From the NCBI GenBank assembly GCA_964400515.1, contig CAYNTJ010000001.1, forward strand, positions 186,001-250,000: 64,000 nt of DNA, given 5' to 3'. Under the pieces are notes generated by a model. It saw only the letters and a program-made list of their open reading frames with translations. It had not been told where the DNA came from and searched no databases. The DNA is from JAAYHV01 sp964400515 (GTDB lineage: Bacteria > Bacillota > Clostridia > Peptostreptococcales > Anaerovoracaceae). The position numbers and the translations under genes are program-made. Shown here in pieces: positions 35,506 through 43,589 of the stretch (positions are counted from its first letter, which is position 1; the number at the start of each line of letters is the position of its first letter).

Positions 35506-36090
35506 TTAATAAGTTTCATGAAAAACCTCAAAATGTGCTTGCGGATGATCACGGGCAGGACATCTGGTTGGTGCAACCTTACCTTTGTGTATATAACCAC
35601 AGTTGTTACATTTCCATTCAACTTCCTCGTCCTTTTCAAAAACCTTACCATTTTCTATATTAGCAAGTAACTTTCTATATCTTAATTCATGGCGTTCTTC
35701 TACTTCAGCAACCTCTCGCCATACATAGGCAATATTATCAAAGCCCTCTTCCTCCGCTACTTTAGCAAACTCAGGATAAAGCTCAGTCCACTCTTCATTC
35801 TCTCCATTAGCAGCAGCTAATAGATTTTCCTTTGTGTCACCCAGTCCAACCGGAAATTCCGCAGTAATCTCTACATTTTCACCCTTAAGACTTTCATTTA
35901 AGAATTTCATAAATCTCTTAGCATGCTCTTTTTCATTTTCAGCAGTTTCCATAAAAATATTAGAAATCTGTACATATCCTTCTTTTTTTGCAGTAGATGA
36001 ATAATATGTATACCTTGTTCTTGCCTGACATTCACCCGCAAAAGACTTCATTAAATTTTCAGCAGTTTTAGTTCCCTTTAAAGACTTCAT
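35506..36090 (-). CDS. Rubrerythrin with an incomplete rubredoxin site
   Basis: 194 residues. The N-terminal ferritin-like domain carries the di-iron glutamates (SFAGECQARTRY, ETAENEKEHAKRF, EVAEVEERHELRY). The C-terminal rubredoxin domain has the first pair WKCNNCGYIH but the second pair, normally CPxCxHPQAHFE, reads CPARDHPQAHFE, so the fourth cysteine is arginine. The codon is CGT, one transition from TGT. Rubrerythrins reduce peroxide in anaerobes using electrons that pass through this site. ATG 36090 follows GGAGGATC. It is monocistronic. Confidence 0.9.
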   Translation of the reverse strand: MKSLKGTKTAENLMKSFAGECQARTRYTYYSSTAKKEGYVQISNIFMETAENEKEHAKRFMKFLNESLKGENVEITAEFPVGLGDTKENLLAAANGENEEWTELYPEFAKVAEEEGFDNIAYVWREVAEVEERHELRYRKLLANIENGKVFEKDEEVEWKCNNCGYIHKGKVAPTRCPARDHPQAHFEVFHETY

Positions 36091-36188
36091 AAAACTAGAT
36101 CCTCCTTTATTTAGTATCAATTCATTATATTATACCACATCATCATAAAGTATTAAACCATTTATACAACTAGCCATTTAATATATCT

Positions 36189-36237
36189 GCTAATCCCTAT
36201 TTAACCTGTATGTTGTACCAGGTCCTTTACCCTACTC
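36189..36237. repeat. Direct repeat copy 1 (duplicated 3' end of the AlbA_2 gene)
   Basis: About 49 bases that match 37124-37172 with roughly six substitutions. In the minus-strand frame of the AlbA_2 gene it would still encode GKGPGTTYRLNRD-stop, so it is a displaced copy of that gene's end. It contains the stop codon of the ORF6N gene. Confidence 0.8.
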
Positions 36238-37096
36238 TATTAATAAGACTTTCAATCAAATCTTTGTCCTCTATCTTAGTAATTCCAAAGCTTTTCTTCC
36301 CAGCATCTTTAATTGAAGCTCCGATATGATAAACTTCTTCTTTATCTATGATTAAAAATCTATCATGAAAATCTGTAGTAGCTTTAAGCAATAGTTTTGG
36401 GTATTGAGCGTTAAATTTATCTATATCTTTGTTGGATAAGCTTCCCTTACCGGCAGTTTCTATAACAATATCTACACTTGTATTTTTCTTACATAGGATA
36501 TTGAGTGCATCAACATCAACATAGTTATCAATCAAAATTATCTCTTTTTCTGCCCTTTGAATAAGTCCGATAATAAAGCTAAAGGCATCATAGATTTGCC
36601 CATTAAAAAAGATGTTTTGTCCTACTTCTGTATTTTTTGCAATACAGTTAAATACTTCTTCTAATTTCTTATCAGTTTCTAATTGTTTTAGCTCTACTCT
36701 ATCGAGACGAGCAAACATTTCTTTATTAGATAATAAAAAATTACGCATTTGAACAAATGCTTCCATAATTTTTATACTAACATCTACTGCAATATCACTT
36801 TTAAGAACAGCTGAAAGCATGGCAATTCCTTGCTCAGTAAAAACATATGGATTAGACGAAGAATGCTTTAATATTTTGAACCGGTCACAATTTGTGACCA
36901 GTTTGTTTTTTTCTTCATCACTTAATTGAAACCTAAAATGTTCAGGAAATCTATTAATATTTCTCTTAACCGATTGATTAAAAACTTTAGTTTCCACTTA
37001 ATAAAGTTCTGCAAGATCTCTATCAACCATAACCTGTTTATCTCTAATGGTAAAAATCATATTTTGAACAATGATAATATTTTTATCTTCTGCCAT
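36227..37096 (-). pseudogene. ORF6N-domain protein with PLD-like C terminus, interrupted by an in-frame stop
   Basis: From ATG 37096 (GGAGGT upstream) the frame reads MAEDKNIIIVQNMIFTIRD ... DRDLAELY, then TAA at 36998-37000, then VETKVFNQSVKRNINRFPEHFRFQL and on to 36227. The two halves together form a normal ORF6N DNA-binding domain (usually LYGVETK or LYQVETK), so a single codon has become ochre. Residues after about 170 of the full product resemble a PLD-type domain (FHDRFLIIDKEEVYHIGASIKDAG). A GTG directly after the stop might reinitiate. ORF6N proteins are typical of phages and islands. Confidence 0.8.
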
Positions 37097-37123
37097 AAAT
37101 ACCTCCACACTTATATTCTAACC

Positions 37124-37172
37124 GCTAATCCCCATTTAATCTGTATGTTGTACTAGGTCCTTTACCCTGCTT
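37124..37172. repeat. Direct repeat copy 2 (native 3' end of the AlbA_2 gene)
   Basis: Partner of 36189-36237. Here it is the true end of the AlbA_2 reading frame (GKGPSTTYRLNGD-stop). The two copies flank the ORF6N gene in direct orientation, 935 bases apart. Confidence 0.8.
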
Positions 37173-38402
37173 TTTAATAATATTCTTTTTTAACAATTTA
37201 TTAACCGTTCTCACAGTTTTTGCTTTATTGAATCCCGATTTTTCATCCAGCTCATATCTAGACAAGTTAATTTCATCTTCCAATAATTTATAAATCAAAC
37301 TTTCTTCTTCTGATAAATAACCGATATCTTTTCTGATTCTAGGCAAAGTTATTTTTATTGTATATTCACCTAATTCAAATTTGGGTTTTGCTACACTATC
37401 ATTGTATTCTTCAACAATCCTCTTGATTCCCGTTCCAAACTTTTCAATTAAATTTAGTTTAAAAAACACATCTGCTAATATCGGATTTCTTAATACCGAT
37501 AAGTTACCTCTTAAATAGTCATCTTCAGTAATCCCACCCATCAATCCTCCGGGTGAAACTATAACTATTTCATCATCATACATTGATATTTGAATATTAG
37601 CTTTTGAGTCCCATTCTCTGTGAATAATGGCGTTAGCCAAAGCTTCACGAAAAGCTTCATGGGGCACAATTTCCTTTTTAATACGTTTATACCCTTCTAT
37701 CTCCTCGTATTGGTAATACCTTTCAAAAGTTTTAACAGCTTCATCATACTGCTTTAATACAGATACCCCATTTAAGATTCCCCTATTTAGGATTTTACTT
37801 ACATCTTTACCGAATTTAATAATATCAATTCCCGGGAATCCTTCAACGCCATTATCAGAAAGCAACGCTCCCGCCACATTATATACTTCACTCTTATCAA
37901 CCAACTTAAGAGTTTTCAAGATATCCATACTCAACTCATATATATTGATTTCTGCTTTTAATTTGCTTTCTAAGATACTAAACTCTAAATCCTGTTTAAT
38001 CGACTTAGTTTCCTCATAGTCAAGGGATAATCTTTCTAATACTAACCGTTTAAGTCCTTCTCTGTCAACCGCTATAGTGGAAGTATCCGTTATTTTATAT
38101 GCCTTATTTTTAAAAAAATATGGCGGATATTTGCCTTTATAAACTATCAATGCCAAAACGCTTCTACCTTCAATAGTTCTAATCTCCATTTTATATTCAG
38201 GCACCGGTTCCAACGAGTCATTTATCATGTTTTCAATTCTTAACCTCTCTTTTTCCGATGTATCTACACCCAATACTTCGCCGGAGTCATTAATGCCAAA
38301 TAATATTTCACCATCGCTATAGTTTGCATATGCGCTTACAGTCTTAAGAAACGTTTTAGTATATGATTCTTTATATTCTACTTTAAAGCTTTCTTTATTC
38401 AT
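37125..38402 (-). CDS. AlbA_2 (Schlafen-type) domain protein with C-terminal ATPase-like region
   Basis: 425 residues. The N-terminal AlbA_2 domain starts VEYKESYTKTFLKTVSAYANYSDGEILFG and contains GVDTSEKERLRIENMI. The central part has HEAFREALANAIIHREW and SPGGLMGGITEDDYLRGNLS, typical of the HATPase_c_4 module, and the end is a winged helix (LSRYELDEKSGFNKAKTVRTVNKLL). Such proteins are usually called transcriptional regulators or putative DNA-binding ATPases and abound in islands. AGGAGG precedes the ATG. A perfect long dyad just upstream suggests autoregulation. Confidence 0.85.
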   Translation of the reverse strand: MNKESFKVEYKESYTKTFLKTVSAYANYSDGEILFGINDSGEVLGVDTSEKERLRIENMINDSLEPVPEYKMEIRTIEGRSVLALIVYKGKYPPYFFKNKAYKITDTSTIAVDREGLKRLVLERLSLDYEETKSIKQDLEFSILESKLKAEINIYELSMDILKTLKLVDKSEVYNVAGALLSDNGVEGFPGIDIIKFGKDVSKILNRGILNGVSVLKQYDEAVKTFERYYQYEEIEGYKRIKKEIVPHEAFREALANAIIHREWDSKANIQISMYDDEIVIVSPGGLMGGITEDDYLRGNLSVLRNPILADVFFKLNLIEKFGTGIKRIVEEYNDSVAKPKFELGEYTIKITLPRIRKDIGYLSEEESLIYKLLEDEINLSRYELDEKSGFNKAKTVRTVNKLLKKNIIKKQGKGPSTTYRLNGD

Positions 38403-38439
38403 GGCTACCTCCTTTCCTTAAATTAATCATAGCCTAGCA

Positions 38440-38483
38440 AAACGATATATGCAACGATTTTGTTATCGTTGCATATATCGTTT
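38440..38483. promoter_or_regulatory. Perfect 19-bp inverted repeat upstream of the AlbA_2 gene
   Basis: AAACGATATATGCAACGAT (38440-38458) is exactly mirrored at 38465-38483 across a six-base spacer. It ends 38 bases before the start codon. No T-run follows, and the position fits an operator bound by a dimer, most simply the AlbA_2 protein itself. Confidence 0.75.
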
Positions 38484-38566
38484 CACATTTTCTTTAATCA
38501 ACAATTCACACACATTATATTTAGTTATATTACCACAATACCTTTAAACTATCTTGAAGTATTTCA

Positions 38567-38791
38567 TTAATTATTATTAAAGCTTCTTACTTCCTCTTCA
38601 AATGCTTCTATTCCCCAAAGGGTAATATTTATGACCCAATCCTCTTTCCTGTAATTTACCTTCGCAGTTCTGACCGATACCGAAGGCTTAAACTTTTCAT
38701 TATAGCTTTTTAAACTTTTAGCTTTGAGATTCGATTCTGCTTTAACCTCAAGAGGTATTATTAATTCCGGCATCTCAACTAAATCATTCAT
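38567..38791 (-). pseudogene. C-terminal remnant of a DUF4143-type AAA ATPase
   Basis: The 74 codons (PELIIPLEVKAESNLKAKSL ... NYRKEDWVINITLWGIEAF) match the last part of the common bacterial ATPase with C-terminal DUF4143, around its PD-(D/E)XK-like EVKA motif. The AAA domain of about 330 residues is missing. A well-formed GGAGGTGAT lies just upstream, which suggests that an internal deletion joined the original 5' control region to the gene end. Confidence 0.65.
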
Positions 38792-38840
38792 AGCTTTACG
38801 ATAAATAATATCACCTCCTTTATTACTATTCGCTCATTTC

Positions 38841-38919
38841 ACACTTTTTACAACGAACAAATGTAGTTTATCCACACTTTTTACAACGAATAAATGTGCT
38901 ATGCCTACACTTTTTACAA
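38841..38919. repeat. Three tandem 33-bp repeats
   Basis: ACACTTTTTACAA begins at 38841, 38874 and 38907, an exact 33-base period. The first two units share further bases (CGAAYAAATGT). They lie upstream of the DUF4143 remnant. Three helical turns per unit suggests a cooperative protein-binding array left from that gene's promoter. Confidence 0.8.
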
Positions 38920-38946
38920 TTATTTTGGTTGTATTCGTAATTTAAA

Positions 38947-38974
38947 AGCCCCATTATCAATTTGATAAGGGGCT
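38947..38974. terminator. Hairpin, probable terminator
   Basis: AGCCCC...GGGGCT with an inner TTATCAA/TTGATAA pairing; TTTT follows on the minus strand. It stands at the presumed edge of the restriction-modification island. Confidence 0.6.
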
Positions 38975-38981
38975 AAAGTTA

Positions 38982-38993
38982 TTATTCCCACTC
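38982..38993 (-). other. guaA-end-like sequence, candidate attachment-site relic
   Basis: The minus strand reads GAC GAG TGG GAA TAA, encoding DEWE-stop. EWE-stop is the usual end of GuaA, while the resident guaA (46410) ends EFE-stop. With the island lying between the two, this could be the far boundary of an element inserted at guaA. The match is only 12-15 bases, so chance is possible. Confidence 0.35.
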
Positions 38994-39156
38994 GTCTCAC
39001 AGGACTTTGCGTTAACGTTTTTCTGTTCATTTCCTGTGTGTTAAGGTTCTTAATTTTATTTTTGGTGTCTGTATTTTTCATTTGTAAATTTTTTCGTACT
39101 CAAAATGTACTCAGAATATTGAATGTATAAATTAAAAAATATGTATAAAAGCGAAA

Positions 39157-39182
39157 GGGTGCGCCTTTTCAGCAATGCACCC
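39157..39182 (-). terminator. Terminator of the hsd operon
   Basis: Minus strand GGGTGC and GCACCC form a short stem followed by TTTCGCTTTT, 30 bases after the hsdR stop. Confidence 0.6.
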
Positions 39183-39211
39183 CCCAATTTTATAACTTGC
39201 TATTCTACTTT

Positions 39212-42200
39212 CTATCCATAATTTTGACTGTCTTCAGCCACCATACTATGTGAAACTGTAGATTCTTCCCTAAGATTCTTATAAGTATCTTCTAGGAATA
39301 TCTGCATTAGCTCACGCTTTTTCTCGTCATTATCAAGCAGAAGTGTAAAAAAGTCTTGATTTTGCTCATAACCCTCTAGCAATGCACTTTGGACAGCATC
39401 GAAATATGCAAATCTAAAATCTTTAAGTGAGTTATTCCTTGCACTATCACGCAAGTTTCCATTTTTAAGCATTAAATCACGCATTTGAAAAGCTGACTTT
39501 GTAGCCACATCAACATCAAAATTCTTATTGTATGACGCATTTATTTCATCAATAATCTCTGACAGCTTCTTCTTAACCTTTTCATCCATATAAACAGCAT
39601 CGGCAGTTGGAAGTGCAATCTCTGGTTTAGATTCAATATCACTTGTTTCTTCACCAGTCTTTTTTTGCACAAAGTTAGATGCTGTGATTTTATCAGCAAT
39701 ATCAAAATCATTGCCCCCACCACCGACTTCTATTTCTTTTACAAGATACGTCAAGAAGTTGTATTTTTTATGTAGATCCACACTTTCAAAGCAAGTAGCT
39801 TGAATCAAGAAACTATAAAAGCGAACAAATCTTTTTATTGTTGCTTTAATTTCCATTTTTTCTACTTCGCCAAAGGTGTTAATTATTTTTAAAGATTTAT
39901 CCAGCAACGACCACATTTTTCCTTTGTCTTTTGCACTCCTCTTGTCTTGATACAGGTACTCATTAAAGGTTTCTATATCATCAATATCCAAGAAATTGTA
40001 TTGGTCAACCTGCGCTTCTACCGCTCTTATATCCGATGGTGTGATTGTTTCAGCTAAAACAGTTTCTGTGTAAAATGGTGCAAATGAACTCTGTATATCT
40101 GCATACTCATTTCTGAAATCAAGCACAAAGGTCTTTTTATCATAAGGTGCACAGATGCGATTAAGTCTTGAAAGTGTCTGAACAGCATTTACCCCACGCA
40201 ATTTTTTATCAACATACATTGCACAAAGCTTTGGCTGATCAAACCCTGTTTGATACTTATTAGCAACAAGTAACACTTGATAATTATTACTATCAAATGC
40301 TTCAGGGAGTTCTTCTTCCGTAATACTATTCATCACAGATTCTGTGTATTCCTTACCATCAAGTGATATTTTTCCAGAAAAGGCAACCAAAGCTCTAATA
40401 CCTGTATACCCATGTTTTGAAATATAGCTTTCAAATTCATTACGATACTTAACAGCAGCTTGACGAGAAGAAGTCACTACCATTGCTTTTGCTTTATTAT
40501 CAAGTTCTTTCATGATTCTATTTTTGAAATGTTCGATAATGATTTCTACTTTTTGAGCAATATTTGTATCATGAAGTTCAATGTATTTTGCTATTTTACG
40601 TTTCGCCTTAATTGTTTCTAGTTCTGGATCATCTTCAATTGCTTTGTTAATTTCAAAATATGTTTGATACGTAACATAATTTTTAAGTACATCAATGATA
40701 AAGCCTTCTTCTATCGCTTGTTTCATAGAATAAAGGTCAAACGCCACTTTCTTTCCTTGTTCATTTAATGAACCAAAAAGTTGTAAAGTTGTAGGCTTTG
40801 GTGTTGCTGTAAATGCAATCATAGAAACATTATCTTGTTTACCACTACGAGCAATTTCATCTTCTATAACGTCTGCCATTGATTTTTCGATTTCCTGAAC
40901 ATCTTCGACAGTTGAATCACTTAGCTTTTTACTTTCTGATAGTGCATAGGTAACAGCCTCCATAGCTGATCCAGCAGTGGAAGAATGTGCCTCATCTATA
41001 ATCACTGCAAAGGTCTTGTTTTTGAGTTCTTTTACAAGGTCATGGATATACATAAATTTATGTATAGTAGTAACTACAATCTTTGTGTTGCCATTTAAAG
41101 CTTCTGCTAAATCACTTGATTTGCATTTTTCATCCATAACCTTTATTAGCCCTTCTTTATGCTCTAAAGAAAGTACAGCTGTTTGTAGTTGCCTATCAAC
41201 AACAATTCTGTCGGTAATAATACAAACTGTGTTAAATATAGGCTTATCCTCTGCATTGTGCAATGAAGATAAACGATGGGCAAGCCATGCAATCGTATTT
41301 GTTTTCCCACTACCAGCGGAATGCTCAATTAAATAATTCTTTGCACTTCCATTTTCAGTAACATCATCCACCATTTTACGAACCGCATTAAACTGGTGAT
41401 AACGAGGGAAAATAAGAGCCTCTTTGGATTCTTTCTTTCCTGTGTCTGGATTTTTCTTGGTTTCTTTTTGCAAAAAGATAATTTTATCAATCAAATATAA
41501 AACCGTATCTTTTTTAAGAATATCCTCCCACATATATGAGACTTTAATGCCGTCTGGGTTATGGGGGTTACCTTTTCCAGAGTTAATTCCAGTCCCACAT
41601 CCTTTGTTAAATGGTAAGAAAAAAGATGATTTACCTTTTAGATTTGTACACATATACACTTCGTTTAAATCCATAGCAAAATGAGCAAGACATCCAGCTT
41701 TAAATTTTAATAATCTTGTCTTAAAATCCCTCTCATATTTATATTGACGGATTGCATCTTCGTAGTTTTGACCACTGGTATTACATTTTAGTTCAAATGT
41801 AAAAATAGCAATCCCATTGATAAAGATAACAAGGTCTATACGTTCGCCTTGCTTGTGATAAACCTCTTCCATAACTGATAATGTATTTTGCTTATATAGT
41901 GCCTCTGCTTTTGAATTGAATGAGTTTGCTGGCTTACGATACATAAGTGTTAAGCTGACCCCATTATCAAACTCCACACCATGTTTTAGCACATCAAGTA
42001 AACAGCGATTTTTTTTATTAATCTCATTGTTAATATAGTTTAAGATGGTCTGCTTGGTCTTATCTTTGTATAGCTTTTCAAGTTTTACCACTAACTCTTC
42101 CTGGGTAGCATATAAAAACTCAAATAAAAGCTCGGTATCCATACCATACCCTGCATCAAAACCAGTAGCAGAACGAATTTTATAATCATTTTCTGTTTCA

Positions 42201-42265
42201 AGCATTTCAAGTATATATTTTTGAAAATCTTCCTTTTCACGAAGCTGTCCACTTTTAATTGCCAT
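39212..42265 (-). CDS. hsdR: Type I restriction enzyme R subunit
   Basis: The 1017-residue motor and nuclease subunit. The N-terminal PD-(D/E)XK domain includes GERIDLVIFINGIAIFTFELKC. The SF2 motor has Walker A HSAGSGKTNT, DEAH box IIDEAHSST, motif III FTATPKPTT and motif VI VQTLSRLNRIC. The C-terminal helical part contacts the methylase core. AAAGGAG precedes the ATG, which overlaps hsdS by 11 bases. With HsdM and HsdS it forms the R2M2S complex that translocates and cuts unmethylated DNA. Length is typical and no lesion is seen. Confidence 0.95.
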   Translation of the reverse strand: MAIKSGQLREKEDFQKYILEMLETENDYKIRSATGFDAGYGMDTELLFEFLYATQEELVVKLEKLYKDKTKQTILNYINNEINKKNRCLLDVLKHGVEFDNGVSLTLMYRKPANSFNSKAEALYKQNTLSVMEEVYHKQGERIDLVIFINGIAIFTFELKCNTSGQNYEDAIRQYKYERDFKTRLLKFKAGCLAHFAMDLNEVYMCTNLKGKSSFFLPFNKGCGTGINSGKGNPHNPDGIKVSYMWEDILKKDTVLYLIDKIIFLQKETKKNPDTGKKESKEALIFPRYHQFNAVRKMVDDVTENGSAKNYLIEHSAGSGKTNTIAWLAHRLSSLHNAEDKPIFNTVCIITDRIVVDRQLQTAVLSLEHKEGLIKVMDEKCKSSDLAEALNGNTKIVVTTIHKFMYIHDLVKELKNKTFAVIIDEAHSSTAGSAMEAVTYALSESKKLSDSTVEDVQEIEKSMADVIEDEIARSGKQDNVSMIAFTATPKPTTLQLFGSLNEQGKKVAFDLYSMKQAIEEGFIIDVLKNYVTYQTYFEINKAIEDDPELETIKAKRKIAKYIELHDTNIAQKVEIIIEHFKNRIMKELDNKAKAMVVTSSRQAAVKYRNEFESYISKHGYTGIRALVAFSGKISLDGKEYTESVMNSITEEELPEAFDSNNYQVLLVANKYQTGFDQPKLCAMYVDKKLRGVNAVQTLSRLNRICAPYDKKTFVLDFRNEYADIQSSFAPFYTETVLAETITPSDIRAVEAQVDQYNFLDIDDIETFNEYLYQDKRSAKDKGKMWSLLDKSLKIINTFGEVEKMEIKATIKRFVRFYSFLIQATCFESVDLHKKYNFLTYLVKEIEVGGGGNDFDIADKITASNFVQKKTGEETSDIESKPEIALPTADAVYMDEKVKKKLSEIIDEINASYNKNFDVDVATKSAFQMRDLMLKNGNLRDSARNNSLKDFRFAYFDAVQSALLEGYEQNQDFFTLLLDNDEKKRELMQIFLEDTYKNLREESTVSHSMVAEDSQNYG

Positions 42266-43589
42266 TGCTTTGTGCTCCTTTCACTCGTTTTTTCCCTGTT
42301 ACATATTCATAAATCAGTGATTTTTTGTGCTGTATAACTTTGGTTAATTGCTCTTTTTTGCTTTCCACTATTGAATCAATCTTTATGTTTTGCTCATCTA
42401 AAAAGTCCGCTATATGGATTTGTTCATCTTCTTCAGGATATGTGTAGCAAAATTCTTCAAAATCCTTTTGATACAAATGAATAATTGTACTATTTCCTGC
42501 ATTTTTCAATTTAAACCAAGTCCAAAACTCTTCTGATTGCAAAACCCAATACAAAAACCTCCTATTAAATTTTTCATTTGTCTTTATTACTAATACCCCA
42601 CTATTAAGCGAAGCTAGATTATTTAGTTCAGATACTATTGCCACTTTTCCAACTGTTCCATCTTTAGTTATTAGCAAATCACCATTCTTAATTTGAATTT
42701 CACTTGCTTCTTCCCATCGTTCTTTAGTGATATGAACACAACTATCCCAATCTACTCTTCCATCTACAAAATCCACTCCAGTAATTAAAAATGGACCCTC
42801 ATCAGTGTATTCATCGGAAGTAAGACCCTGCCACCCAATTCTTCCTTTTAAGGTCGCAAGATATTTGATACGTTTAATATTCCACCCTTCTGGTATGACC
42901 CCGATCCATTCTACTCCGCAGTCGTTCATAGAAACTGATTTATCAAGTCCTCTTGTTACTGTTTCTGTAATAAGGGATTTTTTATATTTCTGTAATATCT
43001 CAATTTGTTTTTCAAGATCAATTATAATGCTGTCAATTTTTTTGCATTGCTTGTCCAAAAAGTCAACTATGAGTTCTTGTTCTTCTGGGGATATAAGCAC
43101 TAATGGAGTTTTACATACTTTTTCTTTCGTGTAATGTGCAATAGTTGCTTTATTACACACTACATCAAGAAATCCCGAGTTGTAAGTTAAATACATCCAA
43201 TAATACAGTAGCTTTGTATTATTAGATTTAATTCCTCTGCAACAATGAACAGAATTTTGTATATAACAAGGCTCAAACTCTCCGTTATATACACTTGTAG
43301 TACCTATAGAACCACCTTCCATAATAAGAACATCACCTTTTTTCAGAAGATATTGTCCTTTTTCTTTAGATGAGTACCACATTTGCTTATTAATTTCAAG
43401 ATCAACACCATTCCACCTAATATTTGCAGCACACAAATAGTTTTCCAATGTTTGATCTGGTGATTCTTGTTCAGGTGTGACCATCTTGCCTAATATTACT
43501 TCATAGTTGTGTTCTATTCGTCCTATTCTCCAACTTTCAGGAATATCTCCAATCCATTCTATTCCACTAGGTTTCATATTTTTACTCAT
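42255..43589 (-). CDS. hsdS: Type I restriction-modification specificity subunit
   Basis: 444 residues made of two target-recognition domains. Each half opens with the same phrase (SGIEWIGDIPESWRIGRI at the N terminus and CGVEWIGVIPEGWNIKRI near residue 222) and ends with the conserved coiled coil (LDKQCKKIDSIIIDLEKQIEILQKYKKSLI and LDEQNIKIDSIVESKKEQL). The two domains set the bipartite target, which cannot be read from sequence alone. No silent hsdS or inverting recombinase is nearby. Confidence 0.93.
   Translation of the reverse strand: MSKNMKPSGIEWIGDIPESWRIGRIEHNYEVILGKMVTPEQESPDQTLENYLCAANIRWNGVDLEINKQMWYSSKEKGQYLLKKGDVLIMEGGSIGTTSVYNGEFEPCYIQNSVHCCRGIKSNNTKLLYYWMYLTYNSGFLDVVCNKATIAHYTKEKVCKTPLVLISPEEQELIVDFLDKQCKKIDSIIIDLEKQIEILQKYKKSLITETVTRGLDKSVSMNDCGVEWIGVIPEGWNIKRIKYLATLKGRIGWQGLTSDEYTDEGPFLITGVDFVDGRVDWDSCVHITKERWEEASEIQIKNGDLLITKDGTVGKVAIVSELNNLASLNSGVLVIKTNEKFNRRFLYWVLQSEEFWTWFKLKNAGNSTIIHLYQKDFEEFCYTYPEEDEQIHIADFLDEQNIKIDSIVESKKEQLTKVIQHKKSLIYEYVTGKKRVKGAQSNGN

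Noticed and set aside
38841..38919. Short regularly spaced repeats as a CRISPR array
   Set aside because: Only three copies, the repeat and spacer lengths do not fit, spacer parts are themselves similar, and no cas genes are nearby.
42255..43589. Phase-variable hsdS locus
   Set aside because: No second hsdS, inverted repeats or recombinase gene is present.
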